From NCBI RefSeq assembly GCF_014137995.1, contig NZ_JACGWV010000003.1:744001-808000 (forward strand): a stretch of 64,000 nt of DNA. The letters run 5' to 3'. A program made the translations under genes and the position numbers. This document shows positions 27,022-34,608 of the stretch, in pieces; the first letter of the stretch is position 1; the number at the start of each line of letters is the position of its first letter. The notes beneath the pieces were generated by a model. It was not told the origin of the DNA. It searched no databases and was given only the letters and a program-made list of their open reading frames with translations. The stretch is from Promicromonospora sukumoe. Lineage in GTDB: Bacteria; Actinomycetota; Actinomycetes; Actinomycetales; Cellulomonadaceae.

Positions 27022-27043
27022 CCGGCGACGCTGTTGTCGCCGG
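27022..27043 (-). promoter_or_regulatory. Hairpin in the crystallin-gene leader
   Basis: CCGGCGAC (27022-27029) pairs perfectly with GTCGCCGG (27036-27043) over a six-base loop. It ends a few bases upstream of the GAGGAG ribosome site and just after a TATGTA-like -10 element, so it would form at the very 5' end of the messenger. It may stabilise the RNA or shield the ribosome site; no ligand-binding riboswitch is recognised. Confidence 0.55.
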
Positions 27044-27081
27044 TCATACATAGGCGAGGATTTCACCCGGTCGCTGATACC

Positions 27082-27097
27082 TGAAAACTAGTTTTCA
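27082..27097. promoter_or_regulatory. Perfect 16-bp palindrome upstream of the crystallin gene
   Basis: TGAAAACTAGTTTTCA is fully self-complementary and only 25% GC, in a sequence that is otherwise above 70%. It lies about 35 bases upstream of the presumed -10 region of the secreted crystallin gene, a position suited to an activator or repressor dimer. The regulator is not identifiable from here. Confidence 0.75.
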
Positions 27098-27177
27098 TCG
27101 CGTGATCGACCGGTTATGGGGTCTTATTCGTGGAAACGGCTTTTGGGGTCGCTTAATGGCATGAAGGCGGATGTGGA

Positions 27178-27801
27178 TTAGCCGGCGAGGCGCGCCCAGG
27201 TCAGCCCGATCGCGGTGCCGAGCAGCATGTACGGGCCGAACGCGATGCCCGTCTTCCACCCCGCGCGCCGACCGAGCACCAGGACCACGGCCACGAGGCC
27301 GGCCACCAGATGCGTGGCGAACACGCCGATCAGGAGCGTGGTCCACGAGTGCCACGTGAGGAAGGCGCCCAGGCTCAGGGAGAGCTTGACGTCCCCGTAC
27401 CCGATCCCGCCGCGCGGCGACACCAGGTACAGCACCTGGTAGAAGGCGAAGAACGCGAGCCCGCCCAGCGCCGCCCGGCCCAGGTCTGCCCACGAGCTCG
27501 TGCCGAGGGCGGCGACCACGAGCAGCACGCCCGTCGCCCAGGTCAGGGGGAAGACCAGCGCGTTCGGCAGCCGGTGCGTGTGCGCGTCGATCACGCCGAG
27601 CGCCGCGCCGACGACGGCGAGCACCAGGTACGCGGGCGTGAGCCAGCCCGGTCCGCTCGCCCAGACGCCCCACACCGCCGCGAGCACGGCCACGATGCCG
27701 ATGGTCCGCGCGTAGGGCGTCACCTCGGCACGCGCACGCCGGAGGTGCCGGACGGCGAAGGGCTCGACCGGGCTGGTCGCGGCCGGTTCGGTGGGGCTCA
27801 C
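27178..27801 (-). CDS. A24 family prepilin peptidase
   Basis: A 207-residue polytopic membrane aspartic protease that removes leader peptides from type IV/Tad pilins. The two catalytic Asp motifs are visible in ALGVIDAHTHRLPN and GGIGYGDVKL, and the family's FGPYMLLG stands near the end. It lacks the N-terminal methyltransferase domain of classic PilD, as is usual for actinobacterial versions. No pilin or Tad secretion genes are in the window. The GTG start has a TAGCCT -10 box at 27808-27813, six bases upstream. Confidence 0.88.
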   Translation of the reverse strand: MSPTEPAATSPVEPFAVRHLRRARAEVTPYARTIGIVAVLAAVWGVWASGPGWLTPAYLVLAVVGAALGVIDAHTHRLPNALVFPLTWATGVLLVVAALGTSSWADLGRAALGGLAFFAFYQVLYLVSPRGGIGYGDVKLSLSLGAFLTWHSWTTLLIGVFATHLVAGLVAVVLVLGRRAGWKTGIAFGPYMLLGTAIGLTWARLAG

Positions 27802-27933
27802 CCGGGGAGGCTATCGGCGGGCCGGTGCGGCCGCACCCCCTCTCGGGCTGCGGACGGCCGTGCCGTCGTCGGGCCGTCGTCGGATCGCGGTCCAAGCGGG
27901 CCCCGGACTCGCCGCAGTGGCCCCGGGGGTTCT

Positions 27934-27997
27934 CCTTTGAGACCTAAGTTTCTTCGCTTTGGGGCGCTCCAAAGCGAAGAAACTTAGGTCTCGAAGG
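27934..27997. repeat. Palindromic hairpin, family D, copy 1
   Basis: Arms of 29 nt (27934-27962 and 27969-27997) with one mismatch around a six-base loop. The arm core is GAGACCTAAGTTTCTTCGCT. Further copies are at 28042-28107, 39040-39103 and 54987-55054. Confidence 0.9.
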
Positions 27998-28041
27998 GGA
28001 TCGGGCGGACGGCGGTGCGGAGTCGCGCGGTCGGCGGGTTC

Positions 28042-28107
28042 TCTTCGAGACCCGACTTTTCTCGTCTTTGAGCCGCCCCAAAGCGAAGAAACTTAGGTCT
28101 CAAAGGA
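28042..28107. repeat. Palindromic hairpin, family D, copy 2 (decayed)
   Basis: The right arm (AAGCGAAGAAACTTAGGTCT) is intact, while the left arm has several substitutions (GAGACCCGACTTTTCTCGTC), so pairing is weakened. This copy shows the element losing one arm by mutation next to an intact copy 45 bases away. Confidence 0.85.
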
Positions 28108-28157
28108 GAAGAGAGGGATCCGGGATTCGGCGTCCAGCGGTTCGGGCCGGGCGCCGG

Positions 28158-29315
28158 TCAGCGGCTCGGGAGGGTTGCCGCCTCCGTGTAGGCGGCGTGC
28201 GTCGTCTTCAGGACCTCCGGCCAGTCCATGCCCGACGGCGGCGTCGTGGCGGCGGCCAGCAGGCCGTCGAGCAGTCCCGGCTCGGTCGCGAGCCGCACGA
28301 GGGCGGCGGTCAATGCGGCGTCGTCGGGCACGAGGAGGCCGGTCGCACCGTCGACCACCCGCTCGGCGACGCCCGACCGGGAGTGGGCGATCACGGTCAG
28401 CCCGGCGGCCTGGGCCTCCAGCGCCGCGATGCCGAAGGCCTCGTCGGAGGAGGGCGCCGCGAACACGTCGGCGCGCGCGTAGAGCCGCTTGAGCTCGGTC
28501 GCGGTGAGACGTCCGGGCAGGGAGACGACGTCGCCCAGGCCGTGCTCGGCGACGAACCGGCGGGCCGCGGCGCGCTCGGGGCCGTCGCCGGCGAGCGTGA
28601 CGAACAGGGCGCCGTCGGGCAGGGCGCGCACCGCGGAGGCGACGGCGGCGAGCAGCGGCAGCATGCGCTTGCGGGGCGCGAACCGCGCGGCCGCCACCAC
28701 GTGGACGGCGGAGCCCTCGGGCCGGTCGGCGCGCTCCGTGCGCGGCACGCGCCAGGCGTCGAGGTCGAGCCCGTTGGGCAGGATCGCCACGTCGGTGCGC
28801 ACGAGCCGGCGCAGCGGCGCCGCCGTCAGCTCGCTGACCGCCGACCAGCGCACGGGCCAGCGGGACCAGCGGGCCACGGCGTCGGCGGCGGCGAACAGAC
28901 GCGACGCCCCGCCCCAGACGCTGTGCACGGTCAGCACGGCGGGCAGCCCCAGCCGGGTCACCGGCCGCAGCGCGGCCTGCACGGTCGGGGCGAGCACCCC
29001 CATGTGCAGGTGCACGACGTCGGGCCGCTCGCCCCGGGCGATCGCCGCCCGCAGGCGGGCGGTCACGTGGGCGGTGGAGCGCGGGTGGACCGGCCAGCCG
29101 CCGGGGACGCGCGCCGCGACCCGGTGCACGACGACGCCGTCCTCGACGGCGGTGCTCACCCCGTGGGCGCCGGGGGCGGCGGGCGTCGTCGTGATGACCT
29201 CGACGTCGTGCCCGGCCGCGACCTGCTGGGCGGCCAGGCGGCTCACCTGGGCCTCGATCCCGCCGAGGAGCGGAAGGTAGGTGTCGGACACGTGGGTGAT
29301 GCGCACGCCCGTCAT
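28158..29315 (-). CDS. GT4 family glycosyltransferase
   Basis: A 385-residue GT-B glycosyltransferase. The N-terminal half opens with ITHVSDTYLPLLGGIEAQVSRLA, typical of the GT4 acceptor domain; the C-terminal donor domain has VVAAARFAPRKRMLPLLAA, LAGDGPERAAARRF and the E-x7-E motif in SSDEAFGIAALEAQAAGLTVIA. It transfers a sugar from an activated donor to an unknown acceptor (phosphatidylinositol mannoside or cell-surface glycan synthesis are possible). It stands alone, bounded by palindromic repeats downstream. GAGG precedes the ATG. Confidence 0.88.
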   Translation of the reverse strand: MTGVRITHVSDTYLPLLGGIEAQVSRLAAQQVAAGHDVEVITTTPAAPGAHGVSTAVEDGVVVHRVAARVPGGWPVHPRSTAHVTARLRAAIARGERPDVVHLHMGVLAPTVQAALRPVTRLGLPAVLTVHSVWGGASRLFAAADAVARWSRWPVRWSAVSELTAAPLRRLVRTDVAILPNGLDLDAWRVPRTERADRPEGSAVHVVAAARFAPRKRMLPLLAAVASAVRALPDGALFVTLAGDGPERAAARRFVAEHGLGDVVSLPGRLTATELKRLYARADVFAAPSSDEAFGIAALEAQAAGLTVIAHSRSGVAERVVDGATGLLVPDDAALTAALVRLATEPGLLDGLLAAATTPPSGMDWPEVLKTTHAAYTEAATLPSR

Positions 29316-29386
29316 CCTCGCACCGAGGGGTGCCCTGCCCGGTGCTCCGCCGCGCGCACCGGGCGAGCCGTACCTAGCGTTGCAGC

Positions 29387-29830
29387 ATGAGCAGCTACAC
29401 GAACGTCCCTGCCAGAGGCGTCAAGGGTGCTGGCGTGTTCGTGATCGTCGCGGGGATCGTCATGATCCTGGCGGGGATCGCCGTGTGGATCCTCGTCGCG
29501 ACCCAGCTCTCGGCGGAGAAGATCACAGTCTCGGACGACTCCACGTTCATGGGAGGCGTCTTTGCAGGTCAGCAGGTTCAGGGCCCGTTCACGGCCTACG
29601 CGCAGGCCGACATCATCAACCACCACGCCCTCGAGGCCTCCGGCGGTGCGACCTACGCCGAGCTGGCACAGGACGACCCCGTCCGCGACACCGTGATGGA
29701 CGCGTCGTTCCTGCGCGCGTCGCTGTTCACCTCGGTGGTCGCGTTCGGGGTCTGTGCCCTTGTGATCGGGCTCGGGATCGTCCTGGGCGTGATCGGGGGA
29801 GCACTACGCCGGCTGGCCCGGACCCCCTAG
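29387..29830 (+). CDS. Two-helix membrane protein, unknown function
   Basis: A 147-residue protein with membrane helices at each end (GVFVIVAGIVMILAGIAVWILVATQL and VVAFGVCALVIGLGIVLGVIGGAL) and an extracytoplasmic loop of about 70 residues between them. Homologues in actinobacteria are commonly seen, sometimes misnamed 'LigA'; I know of no function. TAGCGT at 29375-29380 lies six bases before the ATG, so it is probably leaderless. Its stop overlaps that of the convergent membrane-protein gene. Confidence 0.7.
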   Translation: MSSYTNVPARGVKGAGVFVIVAGIVMILAGIAVWILVATQLSAEKITVSDDSTFMGGVFAGQQVQGPFTAYAQADIINHHALEASGGATYAELAQDDPVRDTVMDASFLRASLFTSVVAFGVCALVIGLGIVLGVIGGALRRLARTP

Positions 29831-30486
29831 CGCCGTCGGACGCTGGAGATCACGGAGCCCGCCACCAGGATGACGCCCGCGGCGCCGAGCAGGACGATCA
29901 GGGCCACGCCCAGGTCGAACACCACGCCCGCGGCGACCGCGAGGATGCCCAGCCCGACCGCGATCACGACCAGGCCCCACACCGCCGTCCCCACCCGCGG
30001 GCCGCGCTTGGGAGCGGCCTGGGCCGGCGGCGCCGGCTGGACGGCCTGGCCCGGCTGGCCCGGCTGACCCGGCACGGGCTGGGCCGGGGCCGGGCTGCCC
30101 GACGCCGGGGCCTCGGGCGCGGACGACGTCGACCGCGCCGGCTCCCGCAGCGCCGCGAGCGGGTCGGAGTCGTCGTGCACGGGGGCGTCGTGGACCTCGG
30201 CCGAACGGGCCTCGGCCGCGCGGGCCTCCGCCTCGACCCGGGCCGCGGCGACGCCGTAGGCGGGGTGCACCTCGCCCTCCGGTGCGGAGGCAGCGGGCAC
30301 CTGCTGGGTCTGCTGGAGGTCGCCCAGCACGATCTGCTGCGTCGGCGGGGTCGCCTGCGCCGGGAGCACCTCGGTGGTGTCCGGGTCCTGCGGTGTCTTC
30401 TCGCTCATGTTCTCGCTCGTGTCCTGGCCCTCGGGCCCGCCGGGGATCTCGCTCGGGTTCTTCCGGTCGTTCGTCTGGTCGGTCAT
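29827..30486 (-). CDS. Proline-rich membrane protein linked to PspC
   Basis: A 219-residue protein with a long hydrophilic N-terminal region rich in Pro, Ala, Gln and acidic residues (about 1-160) and two C-terminal membrane helices (VGTAVWGLVVIAVGLGILAVAAGVVF and VALIVLLGAAGVILVAGSVISS), ending RRR. No named domain is recognised. The ATG at 30486 has GGGAG upstream and lies 12 bases after the PspC gene, so the two are co-transcribed, suggesting a partner role in the same envelope-stress system. Confidence 0.72.
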   Translation of the reverse strand: MTDQTNDRKNPSEIPGGPEGQDTSENMSEKTPQDPDTTEVLPAQATPPTQQIVLGDLQQTQQVPAASAPEGEVHPAYGVAAARVEAEARAAEARSAEVHDAPVHDDSDPLAALREPARSTSSAPEAPASGSPAPAQPVPGQPGQPGQAVQPAPPAQAAPKRGPRVGTAVWGLVVIAVGLGILAVAAGVVFDLGVALIVLLGAAGVILVAGSVISSVRRR

Positions 30487-30497
30487 GGCGTGCTCCC

Positions 30498-32225
30498 TCA
30501 GTTGCTCTCGGTGACGATGACCTCGCCCGCGCCGGCCTCGATCTGGAGGCTGAGCACGGCGCCCTCGTCGCCGACCTCGTCGCTCGCGAAGTAGTTGGTC
30601 GAGCCGACGCCGCTCGTCGAGCGGTCCTGGTCGTCGACCGTCCACCGGACGACGCCGGCGGCGACGTAGGCGTCCGCCTCGACGGCGGCGTCCTGCGGCA
30701 CGACCACGACCGTCTGGCCGGCGCCGAGCTGGATCGGCACCACGACCGGGTCGCCGGGCTCGGTGCGGGACAGGTCGAGCTCGGAGAGGTCGATCGTCGG
30801 GTCGCCCCACTGCACGTAGAAGCCGTTCTCCGCCTCGCGCACCGTCTGGACGGCGATGGTGCCCTCGGTGATGGTGGCGGCGTCCGGGTTGTTGTTCTCG
30901 TTCACGAGACCTTCGATCTGGCGGCCGCTCACGACGGCGTCGTCGACCCAGCGCGGGCCCGCCGTACCGGCGATGCCCACGTACCCGACCCCGAACACGA
31001 GGGCGACGATCGCGAAGAAGCCCAGCCAGCCGCTGGTGCGCCCGCGCAGACCCGAGACGAGGATCGCGACGCCGAGCGCCACGGTGCCGATGCCCAGCCA
31101 GGCGGCCAGGAACGTCGCGCCGCCGTCGAGCAGGTAGCTGGGCTCGCCCAGGCGGTGGGCCGCCAGGAGCAGCGCGCCCGCCAGCAGGATCACGCCGAGC
31201 GTGATGCCGACCGCGGCGCCGCCCGGACCGCGCGACGTGCGCACCCGGGGTGCGGCGTAGACCGGCTGCGGCGGGAGCGTCGCGGTCGGGGCCGGGCGGT
31301 ACTGGGACTGGAGCGGCTGGCCCTGGTGCCGGGGTCCGGCGCCCGTCGCGTAGACGAGGCCCCCGTTGCGGCGGTAGTCGACCTGCGGCGCCGGGGTGAA
31401 GTGCGCGCTCGTACCCGTCCCGGGGCCCGACGGCGCACCCGGGGTGGGCGTGCCGGTGGACGTGCCGGGCGCGCCAGGCGTACCCGTGGGGGCACCGGGC
31501 GTACCCGGGTTGCCGGGGTTGCCCGGGGTGCCGACCGGGCCGGGCACGTAGCCCTGGCCGCGGGCCACGTTGTTGTCCCGGGCGCGCTGCACGCCCTGGA
31601 CGATCAGGTACAGCGTCACGCCCAGGACAGCCAGCCAGAAGAGGACGACGAGCCAGTGCCAGCCGCCGTCGTCCCACCAGCCGAGCGGGCCGCCCCAGGA
31701 GAAGCCGATCAGGAACACGGCCACCGCGCCGAGCATGGCGACGTCGAAGTTGCCGCGGATCGCCTCCTGCAGGTGGATGCGGCCGTCACGCTCGGGCAGG
31801 AGCGCCCAGCCCAGGCCGTACAGGATGAGGCCGAGGCCGCCCAGGAAAAAGCTGACGATCAGCAGGCCGCGCACCAGCAGCGGGTCCCAGCCGATGCGCT
31901 CGGCGAGGCCGCCGGCGACACCGCCCACCCAGCGCTGGTCGGAGCGCGGGAAGAGGCCGCGGCGGATCGAGGCGAAGAAGCCGGTCTCCGGGTAGGGCTT
32001 GGGGCCGGGCGCGGCGGGGGCGCCGGGCGCTCCCGGTGCTCCGGACGTGGGGCCGGTGCCAGGGGCGCCGGGGCCGGCGGGTGCAGGGCCGGGATTCGGG
32101 CCGGCGGCCGCGTCAGGTGCGGCGTGGGCGGCGGGCTGTACGGGGTCGGGGCCGAACGAGCCGGCGTCGGCCGGGCCACCCGGTTCTCTCGTGGCGTCCT
32201 CGGGACGCGTCTCGTCGGTGCTCAT
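30498..32225 (-). CDS. PspC domain membrane protein
   Basis: A 575-residue protein. After an acidic, Pro/Gly-rich N-terminal stretch of about 70 residues comes a PspC domain (RGLFPRSDQRWVGGVAGGLAERIGWDPLLVRGLLIVSFFLGG), then four or more further membrane helices separated by a Gly/Thr/Pro-rich cytoplasmic loop, and a C-terminal extracytoplasmic beta domain resembling the 'toastrack' region found with such proteins (VQWGDPTIDLSEL). PspC proteins sense or buffer membrane stress. ATG 32225 is chosen; ATG 32234 is also in frame. It is divergent from a kinase that itself carries a PspC domain. Confidence 0.82.
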   Translation of the reverse strand: MSTDETRPEDATREPGGPADAGSFGPDPVQPAAHAAPDAAAGPNPGPAPAGPGAPGTGPTSGAPGAPGAPAAPGPKPYPETGFFASIRRGLFPRSDQRWVGGVAGGLAERIGWDPLLVRGLLIVSFFLGGLGLILYGLGWALLPERDGRIHLQEAIRGNFDVAMLGAVAVFLIGFSWGGPLGWWDDGGWHWLVVLFWLAVLGVTLYLIVQGVQRARDNNVARGQGYVPGPVGTPGNPGNPGTPGAPTGTPGAPGTSTGTPTPGAPSGPGTGTSAHFTPAPQVDYRRNGGLVYATGAGPRHQGQPLQSQYRPAPTATLPPQPVYAAPRVRTSRGPGGAAVGITLGVILLAGALLLAAHRLGEPSYLLDGGATFLAAWLGIGTVALGVAILVSGLRGRTSGWLGFFAIVALVFGVGYVGIAGTAGPRWVDDAVVSGRQIEGLVNENNNPDAATITEGTIAVQTVREAENGFYVQWGDPTIDLSELDLSRTEPGDPVVVPIQLGAGQTVVVVPQDAAVEADAYVAAGVVRWTVDDQDRSTSGVGSTNYFASDEVGDEGAVLSLQIEAGAGEVIVTESN

Positions 32226-32361
32226 GACAACCATGCTTGTCGACCGGCGGCGCTTCCGGCATCGGGACCTGCCCTGAACCGACCCTGGTTACCCCCGCGC
32301 GGGACCCTGAGATCCCGGCCCAGCCGTGTTCAGGGGGCCCCGGACATGTGACGATCAGGGT
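32226..32361. promoter_or_regulatory. Divergent PspC regulatory region with TCAGGG repeats
   Basis: The hexamer TCAGGG occurs four times in this 136-base gap: as CCCTGA at 32272-32277 and 32305-32310, and as TCAGGG at 32330-32335 and 32355-32360. The two inner copies form an inverted repeat with a 19-base spacer; the last abuts the kinase start codon. They are candidates for binding sites of the LuxR-type regulator encoded downstream, which would then control both the kinase operon and the PspC operon. Confidence 0.5.
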
Positions 32362-33843
32362 GTGAACCAAAGACTCACCCTCCGCAGACCCGGCAAGGCC
32401 GGGCCCGGGTACAGCGGCCGCTGGGTGGCCGGCGTGGCCGCCGGCCTGGCGGCGCACACCGGCCTGCCGGTGTGGCTGGTCCGGCTCGCGTTCGTCGTGC
32501 TGACCGGGTTCGCCGGGGCCGGGGTGGTCGCCTACGTCTTCTGGTGGGTGACCGTCCCCGCGGGCGTGCCCACCGTGCCCGTCGCCGCGGTACCCACCGA
32601 CCGTGCCCGGCTCGCGCCCCGCCTCACCACCGACGCGGACGCCGACGCCGGCTCGCAGGAACGCAACGCCGCCTCCCTCGCCGAGCGCATGCGGCTGTCC
32701 GGACCCGTGTCGCGGCTCGCCGCCCGGGACATCTGGCTCGGCGTCGCCCTGCTGTCGGGCGCGGCGCTGCTCGTCGCGTACCGCGCGGGCTGGGACCCCG
32801 TCGCCTCCTGGGTGCTGCCCGCCCTCATCGGGCTCGGCGGCGTGGCCCTGGCCTGGAGCCAGATCGACGCGACCGACCGGGACCGCTGGGTGGGCGGGTC
32901 GGGAACCGGCTCGCTCCTGCGCTCGCGGACGGCGCTGCTGCGGCTCGCCGGCGGCGTGGTGCTGACGATGCTCGGCGTGCTGATGCTCGTGGGCCAGGAC
33001 ACGCCACTGACGGTGCTGATGCAGGCCACCGTCGCGTCCCTCGCGATGGTGGCGGGTCTCGTGCTCGTCTCGGTGCCCTGGTGGATCCGGCTCGTACGGC
33101 AGCTCGGCGACGAGCGCGCCGCCCGCGCGCGGGAGTCCGAGCGCGCCGACATCGCCGCCCACCTGCACGACTCCGTGCTCCAGACCCTCGCCCTCATCCG
33201 GGCGCAGGCGAACGACCCCGAGGCGGTCTCCCGCATGGCCCGGGCCCAGGAGCGCGAGCTGCGCGGCTGGCTCTACGACGACCGGCAGGAGCCCGGCACG
33301 TCCGTGGCCGCCGAGCTGAAGGACCTGGTCGCCGAGATCGAGGACGCCGTCGCGCCGCTCACCGTCGAGACCGTCGTCGTGGGCGACTGCCCGCCCACCG
33401 AGTGCACCGCCGCGCTGCTCCAGGCCGCGCGCGAGGCCATGCTCAACGCGTTCAAGCACGGCAAGCCGCCGGTCTCGGTGTACCTGGAGGTCACCGACTC
33501 CGTGGCCGAGGTGTTCGTCCGCGACCGCGGCGAGGGGTTCGACCTCGACGAGATCGCCGTCGACCGGTTCGGCGTCCGGGAGTCGATCCTCGGCCGGGTG
33601 CGTCGGCGCGGCGGCACCGCCGAGGTCGTCAGTCGGGCAGGCTGGGGCACCGAGGTCCGGCTGCGGATGCCGCTGGACAAGCCCGCGAACGGCGACCGGA
33701 AGCCCGCCAACGGTGACCGCAAGCCCGGCAACGGTGAGAAGAAGCCGGCGAACGGCGAGAAGAAGACCGAGAAGAACGGCAGGGCGCGGGCCGCGACGGC
33801 CCCCGACTCCGTGCCCACCACGGCGGAAGGTGCGACGAGATGA
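32362..33843 (+). CDS. PspC-domain sensor histidine kinase
   Basis: A 493-residue NarL-type histidine kinase. Residues about 15-65 form a PspC domain (YSGRWVAGVAAGLAAHTGLPVWLVRLAFV), followed by more membrane helices, then the H-box AHLHDSVLQTLALI with the phospho-accepting His, and a HATPase domain (AAREAMLNAFKHG, VFVRDRGEGFDLDEI). The C terminus carries Lys-Pro-Ala-Asn-Gly-rich tandem repeats (KPANGDRKPANGD), an expansion outside the fold. GTG 32362 is used; AGGG precedes it. It overlaps the response regulator by ATGA. It likely senses envelope stress. Confidence 0.87.
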   Translation: MNQRLTLRRPGKAGPGYSGRWVAGVAAGLAAHTGLPVWLVRLAFVVLTGFAGAGVVAYVFWWVTVPAGVPTVPVAAVPTDRARLAPRLTTDADADAGSQERNAASLAERMRLSGPVSRLAARDIWLGVALLSGAALLVAYRAGWDPVASWVLPALIGLGGVALAWSQIDATDRDRWVGGSGTGSLLRSRTALLRLAGGVVLTMLGVLMLVGQDTPLTVLMQATVASLAMVAGLVLVSVPWWIRLVRQLGDERAARARESERADIAAHLHDSVLQTLALIRAQANDPEAVSRMARAQERELRGWLYDDRQEPGTSVAAELKDLVAEIEDAVAPLTVETVVVGDCPPTECTAALLQAAREAMLNAFKHGKPPVSVYLEVTDSVAEVFVRDRGEGFDLDEIAVDRFGVRESILGRVRRRGGTAEVVSRAGWGTEVRLRMPLDKPANGDRKPANGDRKPGNGEKKPANGEKKTEKNGRARAATAPDSVPTTAEGATR

Positions 33844-34535
33844 CAACCCAGGCGACGGCGTCGGGCGGCGGGCTGGTGCCGCTCCCGGTACCGGTGGTGC
33901 TCGTGGACGACCACCACCTGTTCCGGACGGGCGTACGCGCCTCCCTCGACCACCGCGTGACCGTGGTGGGCGAGGCCTCCGACGTCGATACCGCGGTGGC
34001 GCAGGTGCACGAGCACCGCCCGCCCGTGGTGCTGCTCGACGTGCACCTGCCCGGCGGCAACGGCGGCGGTGGCGCCGAGGTCGTGCAGCGCTGCGCCGAC
34101 CTGCTGACCGAGGGCGTGCGGTTCCTGGCGCTGTCCGTGTCCGACGCCGCGGAGGACGTCGTCTCCGTCATCCGCGCGGGTGCCCGCGGCTACGTCACCA
34201 AGAACATCGCGCCGTCCGAGCTGTCGTCCGCGGTGGTGCAGGTGGCGGGCGGCGACGCCGTGTTCTCGCCGCGGCTGGCCGGCTTCGTGCTGGACGCGTT
34301 CGGCGCCTCCGCGAACGACATCGCCGTGGCCGACGACGAGCTCGACCGCCTCTCGAAGCGCGAGCAGGAGGTCATGCGGCTCATCGCGCGCGGGTACTCG
34401 TACCGCGAGGTGGCGAGCGAGCTGTTCATCTCGATCAAGACGGTCGAGACGCACGTGAGCGCGGTGCTCCGCAAGCTCCAGCTCAGTTCGCGCTACGAGC
34501 TGACGCGCTGGGCGGTGGCCCGCCGCCTGCTCTAG
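33840..34535 (+). CDS. LuxR/NarL-type response regulator
   Basis: A 231-residue response regulator. The receiver domain has the acidic pair in VLVDDHHLF and the phosphorylated Asp in PVVLLDVHLPGG; a Gly-rich loop (GGNGGGGAE) is slightly expanded next to it. The LuxR helix-turn-helix is LSKREQEVMRLIARGYSYREVASELFISIKTVETHVSAVLRKLQL. It is the partner of the PspC-domain kinase and probably binds the divergent region upstream of that gene. A palindromic hairpin separates it from the convergent cysG. Confidence 0.92.
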   Translation: MTTQATASGGGLVPLPVPVVLVDDHHLFRTGVRASLDHRVTVVGEASDVDTAVAQVHEHRPPVVLLDVHLPGGNGGGGAEVVQRCADLLTEGVRFLALSVSDAAEDVVSVIRAGARGYVTKNIAPSELSSAVVQVAGGDAVFSPRLAGFVLDAFGASANDIAVADDELDRLSKREQEVMRLIARGYSYREVASELFISIKTVETHVSAVLRKLQLSSRYELTRWAVARRLL

Positions 34536-34541
34536 TAGTTC

Positions 34542-34604
34542 CGTTGAGTGCTGGGTATTTGCGGGTTGATGGCCTTCGCGCCGACAAATACCCAGCACTC
34601 AACG
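34542..34604. repeat. Palindromic hairpin, family C, copy 2
   Basis: Perfect 20-nt arms (34542-34561 and 34585-34604), CGTTGAGTGCTGGGTATTTG and its complement, around a 23-nt centre, between convergent genes. It shares its core with the copy at 20925-20995, while the centres differ. Confidence 0.9.
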
Positions 34605-34608
34605 AGCT

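Larger units (their letters stand above)
27802..28157. other. 356-bp intergenic region with two palindromes
   Basis: No gene seen. The region holds two copies of palindrome family D (27934-27997 and 28042-28107), separated by about 45 bases of GC-rich sequence with repeated CGGTCGGCGGG-like words. The leaderless promoter of the prepilin peptidase occupies its left edge. The glycosyltransferase on the same strand ends at its right edge. Confidence 0.7.
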
